DNA of 64,000 nt. Source: Bacteroidaceae bacterium. GTDB taxonomy: Bacteria; Bacteroidota; Bacteroidia; Bacteroidales; Bacteroidaceae. Shown piece by piece: positions 42,867 through 51,268 of this stretch. The stretch lies in the NCBI GenBank assembly GCA_024401275.1, contig JAKSLJ010000010.1:36808-100807 (forward strand). Direction: 5' to 3'. Made by a program: the position numbers and the translations under genes. The notes under the pieces were generated by a model. It was given only the letters and a program-made list of their open reading frames with translations. It searched no databases and was not told where the DNA came from. Position 1 is the stretch's first letter. Each line of letters opens with the position of its first letter.

Positions 42867-43140
42867 ATACTTGTGCTACATCTACCATTCAGAATCCCCC
42901 TGTCCATTGTTGTTATTGTTGATAGCAGAAAGTGCCCAATATTGATATTTTACAGCGCAAAGATACCTGTTATTTATCAATATCGATATTTTAAGACAAC
43001 TTTTCTGCTTCCAAATCCCCTAAGACTTAACATTAATTATGTTTATGCCCAATTGTATATAATCACCATTTTTTATTATCTTGAAAATTTCTTTACTTTC
43101 TTAGCTTTTTCTTTAGGCAAAAACAAAAAGAAAATATAGG
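42867..43140. other. AT-rich intergenic DNA without a recognised gene
   Basis: The 706-bp gap 42867-43572 has no gene on either strand. Its first part is plain AT-rich sequence with short T-runs. A 22-bp-period array covers 43141-43404, and a promoter element is at 43511. Confidence 0.6.
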
Positions 43141-43404
43141 CGGACATAACCTCCCCTTTGGTCGGACAAAACCTTTCCTTTGGCCGGACAAAACTTTTCC
43201 CTTGGTCGGACGCCCCATTTTCTTATAAGAAAAAATATATTTTCTAGTAAGAAATTATTTATTTTCTTATAAGAAAATTTTTGCTTTCTTATAAGAAAAT
43301 GACATGCGTCCCTAGGGGAAACTGTTTGTAAGCTTTGGGGAAACTGTTTGTAAGCCTTGGAGAAACGAGTGACGCTTCTTGGGAAAACGAGTGGTAAGTC
43401 TTGG
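43141..43404. repeat. Drifting 22-bp-period array, 12 units
   Basis: Consecutive 22-bp blocks from 43141 align column by column, but the shared sequence changes along the array. Blocks 1-3 begin CGGAC and end TTTGG or CTTGG plus one base. Blocks 4-7 end TTATAA or AGTAA. Blocks 9-12 begin GAAAC or AAAAC and end TTGG. Block 4 joins the CGGAC start of the first group to the TTATAA end of the second, and block 8 joins the GAAAA start to a TAGG end. No unique spacers separate the blocks, so it is not a CRISPR array. Confidence 0.85.
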
Positions 43405-43510
43405 ACAATTGCTGACCTAACGCATTGACACATATTATTATATGCACACTTATCATAGGCAAGGAGAGAGAAAAACAGAGAGGTTTAATGGAAAAAAATC
43501 AAGAAATTCG

Positions 43511-43519
43511 TATATTTGC
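43511..43519 (+). promoter_or_regulatory. -7 promoter element TATATTTGC
   Basis: Exact TAnnTTTGC match, 54 bp before the surface protein gene at 43573 and about 107 bp after the 22-bp array. Confidence 0.6.
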
Positions 43520-43572
43520 GCGCAAAATAAATACTAATCATTCTAAAATACAAATCAGTTTAACCATAATTT

Positions 43573-45468
43573 ATGAAAACCAAACTTCTCAAGGTTCAGC
43601 ATCTTGCATTCCTGTTGCTTTGCGCTCTATGCTCTATACAGGCTAAGGCTGACTACACTTGCTGGACACAGGCTAACTACAAGATGGCTATCAAGGGAAC
43701 TACTGAGCCTAACTACGAATGTGGTAAGATCTACGTGTCAACAGTATTAGTGACAGACGAGTCACAGATTGAGGCTGTAGCAGAAGAAATCACAACAGAC
43801 CCTCTCTACCACTATGGCCCTGCTTCTGCCTGCAAGCAAGACTATTACTTCTATGCAAAGGCTAACGACGGCTACAAGCTCGCTGGTTGGGGAACGGCTC
43901 AGCCTTCTGATGCAAAATGGACTCCAGGTTCTGCTTACGTAGTAAACGAAGCCAACAAGATAGGCGACTATTATTGGTACAAGGGTACTACAGGTTCACC
44001 TTATTCTGACAACACAGAGGCAAAGCCTACAAAGCTCACACGCTACGCTGTTTTCGAGAAGGTCGAGAAAATAGAAGAGCCTACCGGCACAACTCCTGTT
44101 GAGGTGACAGCGGTTACTGGTACGACCGAACTCGTTGAAGGTTCTATAGCCAAGAACTTCAGCGTTGATATTGTGCTCAGCGAGAATCTCCCTTACGAGA
44201 TGCCGGGCTCAGACAAGAACGCAAAACCAAATGAGTCTCTCAAGCAGTTTGTAACCGTGAAAGGTGCTAACGGCAACACGTCAGAAGTGGCAAGCTACTC
44301 ACTCGTTTCAGAGTCCAATGCAGAAACATCATACTCCTGCCACACTTTCCGACTTTCCTTCCCTTACAACATCAAGGCAGACACTTACACCGTTCATCTC
44401 CCATACGGTCTTTACACAACTGTCAACGGCAACCCAACCCCTACTTACGAGTTCACCATCAATGTAACAGCTGACGATAACCCATACCTGACAATCAAGT
44501 CACAGTTCCCTACTGAGGGCACAACAATCAAGTATGTGAAGGCTACACAAACGAAGGAGCCAGACAGCAGCAAGGGCGAGTTTGAGAAGAGCAACATCAC
44601 TGTTGCAATAGAGTTCAATGAGGTTGTTGAGAGCATCGACGAATCAAAGAAGGATGGCATCTCACTCACTAACACCACAGTAGGCGTTAACTACAAGCCA
44701 TCAAATGTTATCCGCAATGCAGCAATGTTCGGCAAGGTTTCCGGCGCAGTTTCTATCGCATATCCGGAACTCGTAAACGGTCCTTACACTCTCACCATTC
44801 CTGCAGGTCTCTTCGTCAGTTCTTCCAAGGCTAACGAGGAAATCAAAGTCAACTTCACAGTTTCAGGCTTCAGTACTACTCTCAAGCCATACGAAATGAC
44901 CACTGAACAGATTTCCCCTAAGGCAAACGACATGTTACAGAAGATCGAGAAACTTCAGGACATCACTATCTCTTACAAGGGTGAGTTCGGTCAGGCAGTT
45001 GCTCTGGTTGGTGATGCATCAGGAATCAGCGTGCGTCGCTACACCGAAGTCATCGTGGATGGCGAGGATAGTAAGGGAAATGAAACTCATGAACCTGTTC
45101 GCACTTACTACGACGTAACGACCACTCCTTCTGCAAAAGTTGAAGGCGGCAAGCTCGTCGTAAGCTTCACTCCTGCCCTCTTTGGCGGCATGTATGAGGT
45201 GACTGTTCCTGCTGGTCTTGCCGCAAACATGGAGCCAGGCGAAATGACAATGATACAGAAGGTGAACGCCGGCTACGCTGAGACTCCTGCCTACAACATG
45301 ACATTCAACGTTAAGGAAGACGACGCTACAGCCATCAACAGCATCAACCCAGAGTTCATCAATGCAGAAGCTATCTACAATGTAAATGGTGTACGCATGA
45401 ACACTCTCCAGAAGGGTCTTAATATCATCAAGACTGCTAACGGAACAAAGAAGGTAGTTATCAAGTAA
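43573..45468 (+). CDS. Secreted Ig-like repeat protein with T9SS-type C-terminus
   Basis: 631 residues. Signal peptide-like N-terminus (LKVQHLAFLLLCALCSIQAK). The N-terminal 150 residues (YKLAGWGTAQPSDAKWTPGS) are followed by Ig-like beta modules with similar wording near 260-310, 400-430 and 545-570: TYTVHLPYGLYTTVNGNPTP, GPYTLTIPAGLFVSSSKANE and GMYEVTVPAGLAANMEPGE. The C-terminus (AIYNVNGVRMNTLQKGLNII, then KKVVIK) matches the short sorting signal common in Prevotella secreted proteins. It is a likely type IX secretion substrate. Ligand unknown. Confidence 0.72.
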   Translation: MKTKLLKVQHLAFLLLCALCSIQAKADYTCWTQANYKMAIKGTTEPNYECGKIYVSTVLVTDESQIEAVAEEITTDPLYHYGPASACKQDYYFYAKANDGYKLAGWGTAQPSDAKWTPGSAYVVNEANKIGDYYWYKGTTGSPYSDNTEAKPTKLTRYAVFEKVEKIEEPTGTTPVEVTAVTGTTELVEGSIAKNFSVDIVLSENLPYEMPGSDKNAKPNESLKQFVTVKGANGNTSEVASYSLVSESNAETSYSCHTFRLSFPYNIKADTYTVHLPYGLYTTVNGNPTPTYEFTINVTADDNPYLTIKSQFPTEGTTIKYVKATQTKEPDSSKGEFEKSNITVAIEFNEVVESIDESKKDGISLTNTTVGVNYKPSNVIRNAAMFGKVSGAVSIAYPELVNGPYTLTIPAGLFVSSSKANEEIKVNFTVSGFSTTLKPYEMTTEQISPKANDMLQKIEKLQDITISYKGEFGQAVALVGDASGISVRRYTEVIVDGEDSKGNETHEPVRTYYDVTTTPSAKVEGGKLVVSFTPALFGGMYEVTVPAGLAANMEPGEMTMIQKVNAGYAETPAYNMTFNVKEDDATAINSINPEFINAEAIYNVNGVRMNTLQKGLNIIKTANGTKKVVIK

Positions 45469-45471
45469 ATG

Positions 45472-45513
45472 AAGGCGGGAAGCTGGTAACCACTCCAACT
45501 TTCCGCCTTTTTT
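45472..45513 (+). terminator. Terminator of the Ig-like protein gene
   Basis: AAGGCGGGA and TTTCCGCCTT form a stem followed by TTTTTT, 4 bp after the stop codon. Confidence 0.8.
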
Positions 45514-45578
45514 CGGCTGTTTTCTGGCAAAGAATTCATTTTTTCGGCAAAATAGTTTTCTTATTGAATATATTTTTA

Positions 45579-45587
45579 TACTTTTGC
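45579..45587 (+). promoter_or_regulatory. metY promoter, -7 element TACTTTTGC
   Basis: Exact TAnnTTTGC match, 63 bp before metY. The leader contains CAATAACCAATAACCAAAAA words. Confidence 0.65.
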
Positions 45588-45649
45588 ACTATGTTTCGGC
45601 TCTTATTCCAAAAGCCAATAACCAATAACCAAAAACTTCAAACCAAATA

Positions 45650-46921
45650 ATGAAACAGTCAACAACTTGCGTGCAGGGCGGATGGAAGCCTAAGAACGGC
45701 GAATCTCGCGTACTGCCTATCATTCAGAGTACTACATTCAAATATGACAATACTGAGGAAATGGCTGACCTCTTCGACCTGAAGAAGGACGGCTACTTCT
45801 ATACCCGACTCGCCAACCCGACAAACGACGCGGTGGCTTCAAAGATAGCAGAACTTGAAGGCGGCGTTGGTGCCGTACTCACTTGCTCTGGTCAGGCTGC
45901 CAACTTCTTCGCCGTGTTCAACATCTGCGAGGCTGGCGGTCATATCGTAGTGTCAAACGAAATCTATGGCGGCACATTCAATCTCTTCGGCGTTACTCTG
46001 AAGAAGATGGGCATCGAATGCACAATGATTCCGCCAACATCTACCGACGAGGAAATCCAGGCAGCTATCCGTCCTAACACAAAGCTGCTCTTCGGCGAGA
46101 CAGTAACAAACCCTGGCTGCAACATCTTTGACATCGAGCGCTGGGCAAAAGTGGCTCACAAGAACGGCATTCCGCTCATCGTGGACAACACCTTCCCAAC
46201 TCCTATCAACTGCCATCCATTCGAGTGGGGCGCTGACATCATCACTCACTCTACTACAAAGTACATGGACGGCCATGCTTCTTCCGTCGGCGGCGTAGTC
46301 ATTGACTCAGGTAATTTCGACTGGTCGAAGTCTGCGGACAAGTACCCTGGTCTCTGCACTCCAGACGAATCTTACCACGGACTTATCTACACAGAGGCTT
46401 TCGGCAAGATGGCTTACCTCACAAAGATGGTTTCTCAGCTCATGCGCGACCTCGGTTCCATCCCAGCTCCTCAGAACTCATTCCTCCTGAACCTCGGTCT
46501 TGAGACACTCCATCTCCGTATGCCACAGCACTGCGCCAATGCTCAGAAGGTTGCCGAATATCTCGCTCAGCACGAGAAGGTGGCATGGGTTAACTACCCT
46601 ACCCTTCCTGGCAACAAGAACAACGAGCTTGCGGCAAAGTATGTTCCTAATGGCTCTTGCGGCGTACTCTCTTTCGGTGTGAAGGGCGATGTTCAGGATG
46701 CCGTGAAGTTCATGGACTCGCTGAAGTTCATCTGCATCGTAACTCACGTTGCTGATGCCCGCTCTTGCATCCTCCACCCAGCAAGCCACACTCACCGCCA
46801 GCTCTCTACAGAGCAACTCCTCGAAGCCGGTGTACAGCCAGACCTCATGCGCCTCTCTGTTGGCATCGAGGATGTTGAGGACATCATCAACGACCTCAAG
46901 CAAGCATTGGAAAATATTTAA
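45650..46921 (+). CDS. metY: O-acetylhomoserine aminocarboxypropyltransferase (sulfhydrylase)
   Basis: 423 residues, Cys/Met-metabolism PLP family. TRLANPTNDAVASKIAELEG, CSGQAANFFAVFN, VDNTFPTPINCHPFEWGAD and the PLP lysine in ITHSTTKYMDGH (Lys204) are present. The C-terminal HVADARSCILHPASHTHRQL is typical of O-acetylhomoserine sulfhydrylases rather than cystathionine beta-lyases. It forms homocysteine from O-acetylhomoserine and sulfide; a methionine gamma-lyase role is the main alternative. It has its own promoter. Confidence 0.88.
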   Translation: MKQSTTCVQGGWKPKNGESRVLPIIQSTTFKYDNTEEMADLFDLKKDGYFYTRLANPTNDAVASKIAELEGGVGAVLTCSGQAANFFAVFNICEAGGHIVVSNEIYGGTFNLFGVTLKKMGIECTMIPPTSTDEEIQAAIRPNTKLLFGETVTNPGCNIFDIERWAKVAHKNGIPLIVDNTFPTPINCHPFEWGADIITHSTTKYMDGHASSVGGVVIDSGNFDWSKSADKYPGLCTPDESYHGLIYTEAFGKMAYLTKMVSQLMRDLGSIPAPQNSFLLNLGLETLHLRMPQHCANAQKVAEYLAQHEKVAWVNYPTLPGNKNNELAAKYVPNGSCGVLSFGVKGDVQDAVKFMDSLKFICIVTHVADARSCILHPASHTHRQLSTEQLLEAGVQPDLMRLSVGIEDVEDIINDLKQALENI

Positions 46922-46928
46922 TATTTTA

Positions 46929-47008
46929 ATTGAGAATGGACAATTGATAATGGATAATTGGGCTGCGCGGCAAATAATTATCAATTTTCCATTATCAATT
47001 ATCAATTA
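46929..47008. repeat. Palindromic element with TTATCAATT words and GC core (copy 1)
   Basis: The left arm repeats GATAATGGATAATTG words, the core reads GGGCTGCGCGGCAAAT, and the right arm is AATTATCAATTTTCCATTAT plus further words, the inverted counterpart. Other copies lie at 47966, 56167, 57472, 58209 and 59065. Confidence 0.85.
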
Positions 47009-47077
47009 AAACAAAGTTGCAATATGAATCTGCGGGGTAAATCTGTAAATTGTAAATTCGTAAATCTGTAAATCACC

Positions 47078-47968
47078 ATGGCTAATCTAAACGAAAAACT
47101 AGGCGCCATCCCGCCATCAGAACTCATCATAAACGCTGACGGCAGCGCATTCCATCTCCATGTAAAACCAGAGCAGCTGGCAGACAAAGTCATCCTCGTG
47201 GGCGACCCGGGCAGAGTGACTACCGTGGCAAACTTCTTCGACACCATAGAGAGCGAGGTTGAGAGCCGCGAGTTCCGCAACATCACCGGCACTTACCGTG
47301 GCAAGCGCATCTCCGTGCAGTCAACCGGCATCGGCTGCGACAACATCGACATCGTGATGAACGAGCTCGACGCGCTGAAGAACATCGACTTCCATACGCG
47401 CCAGATAAAGCCCGAGCATACTCAGCTCACCCTCGTGCGCATAGGCACTTGCGGCGGTTTGCAGCCGTTCACTCCCGTCGGCACATACGTGGCATCGCAG
47501 AAGAGCATCGGCTTCGACGGTCTGCTCAACTACTACGACGGCCGCAACGATGTCTGCGACCTCGACTGCGAGCAGAAGTTCAAGGACCACATGAGCTGGT
47601 CGCCACTGAAAGGAGCGCCATACATCATAGACAACAACCACGAGCTTCTCGACCAGATAGCCCAAGACGACATGGTGCGCGGCATCACCATAGCCTGTGG
47701 CGGTTTCTATGGACCGCAAGGCAGGCAGTTGCGACTCAAGATTCAGGATCCGCAGCAGAACCAGAAGGTGGAAGCTTTCGACTACGACGGACTCAAGATC
47801 TGCAACTTCGAGATGGAAAGTTCCGCACTTGCCGGACTCTCCGCACTCCTTGGCCATCGCGCCGTAACCTGCTGCATGGTCATTGCCAACCGCTGGGCGA
47901 AGGAGATGAACACAGAGTACAAGAGCTCCATCGAAGACCTTATCCAGAAAGTCCTTGACAGAGTATAA
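47078..47968 (+). CDS. Nucleoside phosphorylase (PNP/UDP family)
   Basis: 296 residues. VKPEQLADKVILVGDPGRVT is the phosphate-binding start of PNP_UDP_1 enzymes. ISVQSTGIGCDNIDIVMNE, RIGTCGGLQPFTPVGTYVAS and the nucleoside-binding CNFEMESSALAGL follow. The enzyme splits a nucleoside with phosphate into a base and ribose-1-phosphate. Uridine is the likely substrate by similarity in the EMESSAL region, but purine nucleosides are not excluded. A TAAATCTGTAAATTG microrepeat precedes the start. Confidence 0.85.
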   Translation: MANLNEKLGAIPPSELIINADGSAFHLHVKPEQLADKVILVGDPGRVTTVANFFDTIESEVESREFRNITGTYRGKRISVQSTGIGCDNIDIVMNELDALKNIDFHTRQIKPEHTQLTLVRIGTCGGLQPFTPVGTYVASQKSIGFDGLLNYYDGRNDVCDLDCEQKFKDHMSWSPLKGAPYIIDNNHELLDQIAQDDMVRGITIACGGFYGPQGRQLRLKIQDPQQNQKVEAFDYDGLKICNFEMESSALAGLSALLGHRAVTCCMVIANRWAKEMNTEYKSSIEDLIQKVLDRV

Positions 47969-48028
47969 TTTTTCAATAATTGATAATTAACAATGGATAA
48001 TTGATAATTAGGCTGCGCGACAAACAAT
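47966..48028. repeat. TTATCAATT palindromic element (copy 2), left arm and core
   Basis: The left arm of TTGATAATTAACAATGGATA words and the core GGCTGCGCGACAAA lie here. The expected right arm is found 120 bp away (48149-48188, words AATTTTCAATTATCCATTAT). The GTAGGGCGA element occupies the space between, which suggests insertion of one element into another. Confidence 0.7.
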
Positions 48029-48060
48029 TTTAGGAATTATATATGATTTGTCCCCATGAT

Positions 48061-48119
48061 GTAGGGCGAGGATTTCCGAGCCGTTTCGCGATGTTGCGGC
48101 TCACAAATGTTCGCCCTAC
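48061..48119. repeat. Full GTAGGGCGA/GAGCCG palindromic element upstream of the C10 protease
   Basis: Arms 48061-48083 and 48097-48119 are 23 bp with a few differences; the spacer is 13 bp. It matches the element at 26377-26436 and lies inside the divided TTATCAATT element. Confidence 0.85.
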
Positions 48120-48198
48120 AAAAGAAAAAGGACAACTGCTATATAGTATCCATAATTTTCAATTATCCATTATCAATTTTCAATTTATCAAAAATACC

Positions 48199-50988
48199 AT
48201 GGCACGCAAGCACATTCTCTCCCTACTCCTTGCCCTGTTCGCCCTACCTTCATTGGCACAGCAGGTGAGTGCAGACGACGCACTTCAGTCGGCAAAGCAG
48301 TTCCTGAGCAGTCCTACACAATCAGGCAAGCGCAAAGCTAATGCAGCAAACAAGCTCGCCCTTGCTTACACAGCTAAGCAAGCAGACAAAAACTGTTTCT
48401 ACATCTTCAACGAGAACGATGCTGACGGCGGTTTCGTCATCGTTTCCGGCGAACAGCGCACAGAAGCTATCCTCGGCTACACAGAAGAAGGAAACTTCAG
48501 TGAGCAGCAGATGCCAGACAACATGCGCGCTTGGCTCGAAGACTATGCCAAGCAGATTGAAGCTATCAGCAAGAATTCCTCTAATGACGTGGCATTCCAA
48601 TCCGCAGCCAAAGTTTCAGGTATCAAACCAGCCATTGCACCTTTGGTACAGACAAGATGGAACCAGAACGCTCCATACAACGGACAGACATTCAAGATAA
48701 ATGGCGAGCCTACTGCTACCGGCTGTGTGGCTACTGCCATGGCTCAAATCATGAGCCTTTGGAGATACCCTCTCACCACACTTCCTCCTATCGATGGCTA
48801 TACATACACCAAGACAATCAACAATGTGGAAACCACAAACACGGTTCCTGCCATCAGTTCACACAGCATCAATTGGTCGGCGATGAAAAACTCATATTCG
48901 TCTTCCGATACCGACAACAACATCGCGTGGCTCATGCGCCATTGCGGTCAGGCTGTAGAGATGGAATACGGCAATAGTTCGACTGCTTCTACACAAAGTT
49001 GCCCTACCGCCTTCAAGATGTTCGGCTACGACAAATGGGTAAGATACGTGAAAAGATATGCTTATAGCATTGACGAATGGGAAGACCTCATCTATAAGGA
49101 ACTCTCCGAAAAGCGTGCGGTCCTTTTGGGCGGTCAGTCAAACTCTGGCGGTCACGCGTTCGTTTGTGATGGCTACGACGGCAATGGCTACTTCCACATC
49201 AACTGGGGGTGGGGTGGACTGTCCAACGGACATTTCCTTCTTTCGCTCCTCGATCCACATTCACAAGGCATTGGCGGCAGCGACGGAGCTTACACCATGA
49301 GCCACGATGCCGTCATAGGAATCTCTCACGGACAGTTCAACGGCGAGCAAACCGAAGAAGAGCCTTACCTCGTTTCTCCAACTTATAGTTTGAGTGGCAC
49401 AACACTTACCTACAATATTTGGAACTACTCTGGCGTTGAGGGAGCATTCAGTTTCGGTATGGGATATTTGCTCTCGAACGGCACTTACAAGGTGCTCGGT
49501 TCTCTCACTTCATCAAGTAGCACACTTCAGATAGGCCATGGATATAAGGATAGAACATACACCGTAGATGCAAGCCAATTCCCTGGTGACGACACATATA
49601 AGGTTATGCCTATCAGCCGACTCAAGGAAAACACGCTCTTCCACAGCGCTTGGCCTACAGGCAAATACCTTAAGGTAGTCATCAGCGGCGGACAAGTTGC
49701 TTCATGCACTATGGCTCCAGAAGATAAACTTTCTGCGACATGTAACGGCTTTGAAGGTCCGAAAATCGCAGGCTTCGACCATAAGGTAAAGTTTAATATC
49801 GTCAACAACAGCAGTGACGAATATGTAGGCGACGTATATTTGCTTATGCGTACTCCTGATGGCAAACTCTACAGAATGGCAAAGGGACAGATGGGCATTT
49901 ACCTTCGCGGCGGCGAATCCGTCAGTGTGGAGAAGGATGCGTTCATTTCAAGCACTTACGGAGCAGGAACATTCACGTTCTACCTCTCCAAGTCTGATTC
50001 AAGCATCTCAGCAGAGTATCTCCTTGCACAAGGCTCAATAGAACTCATCGCACCGCCTTCTGCCGACTTCTCAGGCGTGGTTATGACGAAGAAGGTTACA
50101 TTCAAGGGCGGATTGCCACTGAAGGCTATCGTTACCATCAAGAATGGCTCTTCCGAGCCTTATCCTTTCCCCGTGAAGATCATGATTTACAAGGGCAACG
50201 TCGTTACCAGCGGCTCTGCATCAGGAACATCCACCCACGAGTACTTTGCATATCTTGACACCCCTATAGCCGTTGGCGAGACAAGGGAGATAGAGATTCC
50301 AATCAATGATTTCGCTGAAGACGGCATCTATGCAGCCAAGACTTACATTTACCAAAGTCCTGCAAGCACAGTGTCATACTCTGCTGGCAACAGCAGCGAT
50401 TGGACGAACTTCAGCGCCGTTCCTGTTGGCCATACCGGATGGACCACATACGCTTCGCCTTACAAGCTTGACTATAGGAATGTGGATCCATCTGTGAAGT
50501 TCTACTCTGGCACCGTGAATGGCAACGAACTCAAGCTCACGGAAGCATCCGGCATCTACGCAGCTGGTACTGGCTTCGTCGTAAACGGAACTCCTAACAG
50601 CGTCTATGCTGTGCCTGTATCCACATCTACTGGCTATAAGATTACCCAAGACCTTGTGGGCTTGACAGAAGATGCCACATTTGCGCCAAGATCCATCTAT
50701 GTTCTCGGCAACAACTCTTCAGAAGAACTAGGTTTCTACCCTTACGATGGAACTTATATGGAAGCAAAGCACGCTTATCTTCCAATATCAAAGGTTCCTG
50801 CCTCTGCACAATCGCTGAAGATTGTATATGACGGAATCAACGCCATCCAGACAATGCAGAATGCAGAATGCGGAATGCAGAACGCAGAATGCAGAATGCA
50901 GAATGCTTACAACATTGCCGGTCAGAAGGTTGGCGCAAGCTACAAGGGCATCGTCATCAGAAACGGCAAGCGTTTCCATGTCAAGTAG
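48199..50988 (+). CDS. C10 family cysteine protease (streptopain/interpain-like)
   Basis: 929 residues from MARKHILSLLLALFALPSLA; the frame is open further upstream, but only this Met gives a signal peptide. The inhibitory pro-domain (about 22-140) is followed by TGCVATAMAQIM with catalytic Cys176 and SGGHAFVCDGYDGNGYFHIN with His319. GWGGLSNGHFLLS follows. Beta-sheet domains run to about residue 880, and the C-terminus YNIAGQKVGASYKGIVIRNG looks like a T9SS sorting signal. C10 proteases of Prevotella degrade host proteins, including complement factors. A GCAGAAT repeat is inserted in frame before the C-terminal signal. Confidence 0.9.
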   Translation: MARKHILSLLLALFALPSLAQQVSADDALQSAKQFLSSPTQSGKRKANAANKLALAYTAKQADKNCFYIFNENDADGGFVIVSGEQRTEAILGYTEEGNFSEQQMPDNMRAWLEDYAKQIEAISKNSSNDVAFQSAAKVSGIKPAIAPLVQTRWNQNAPYNGQTFKINGEPTATGCVATAMAQIMSLWRYPLTTLPPIDGYTYTKTINNVETTNTVPAISSHSINWSAMKNSYSSSDTDNNIAWLMRHCGQAVEMEYGNSSTASTQSCPTAFKMFGYDKWVRYVKRYAYSIDEWEDLIYKELSEKRAVLLGGQSNSGGHAFVCDGYDGNGYFHINWGWGGLSNGHFLLSLLDPHSQGIGGSDGAYTMSHDAVIGISHGQFNGEQTEEEPYLVSPTYSLSGTTLTYNIWNYSGVEGAFSFGMGYLLSNGTYKVLGSLTSSSSTLQIGHGYKDRTYTVDASQFPGDDTYKVMPISRLKENTLFHSAWPTGKYLKVVISGGQVASCTMAPEDKLSATCNGFEGPKIAGFDHKVKFNIVNNSSDEYVGDVYLLMRTPDGKLYRMAKGQMGIYLRGGESVSVEKDAFISSTYGAGTFTFYLSKSDSSISAEYLLAQGSIELIAPPSADFSGVVMTKKVTFKGGLPLKAIVTIKNGSSEPYPFPVKIMIYKGNVVTSGSASGTSTHEYFAYLDTPIAVGETREIEIPINDFAEDGIYAAKTYIYQSPASTVSYSAGNSSDWTNFSAVPVGHTGWTTYASPYKLDYRNVDPSVKFYSGTVNGNELKLTEASGIYAAGTGFVVNGTPNSVYAVPVSTSTGYKITQDLVGLTEDATFAPRSIYVLGNNSSEELGFYPYDGTYMEAKHAYLPISKVPASAQSLKIVYDGINAIQTMQNAECGMQNAECRMQNAYNIAGQKVGASYKGIVIRNGKRFHVK
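50853..50906 (+). repeat. In-frame GCAGAATGC repeat inside the C10 protease gene
   Basis: A run of GCAGAATGC words with small changes encodes MQNAECGMQNAECRMQNAEC and onward. It sits at the junction between the last beta domain and the sorting-type C-terminus. The same words (as ATTCTGCATT) fill two insertions in the glycosyltransferase gene. Confidence 0.85.
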
Positions 50989-51268
50989 CTCCTATCCTTA
51001 CCGACTTCTCCACACATATAATATAGGAAACAATATACTTTTTGGCACAAAAGTGTATAAAAACAAAACGGCTGTTCTATAATTTTATTGCTTACGCAAG
51101 AAGGTTCTCTGCACTAAAGGCAGAGCATCGCAAGCGCTGAGCGTAGCTCGATGGCCGAACTCACTACGCTAACGCGAGTTCTAGCCGATAGGCTATAAAA
51201 ATAAGTTAACGATAAAGCGTTTGACTAGAATGCAATCTTTGATTAACCTAAGTATCAGACAGAAAAAC
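50989..51268. other. Intergenic DNA with small hairpins upstream of sbcD
   Basis: A CTCTGCACTAAAGGCAGAG hairpin at about 51107-51125 is followed by GCGAGTTCTAGCCG and a GGCTATAAAA stretch at 51172-51200. A close match to the latter (TTTCTAGCCGTTAGACTATA) lies at 1700-1719, after the first gene. No gene or convincing promoter is seen. Confidence 0.5.

Noticed and set aside
42957-42965. TATCTTTGC element on the minus strand
   Set aside because: Exact promoter-like match, but no leftward gene follows within several hundred bases; probably chance in AT-rich DNA.
43141-43404. Possible CRISPR array
   Set aside because: The 22-bp blocks are contiguous with no unique spacers, the consensus changes along the array, and no cas gene is in the window.
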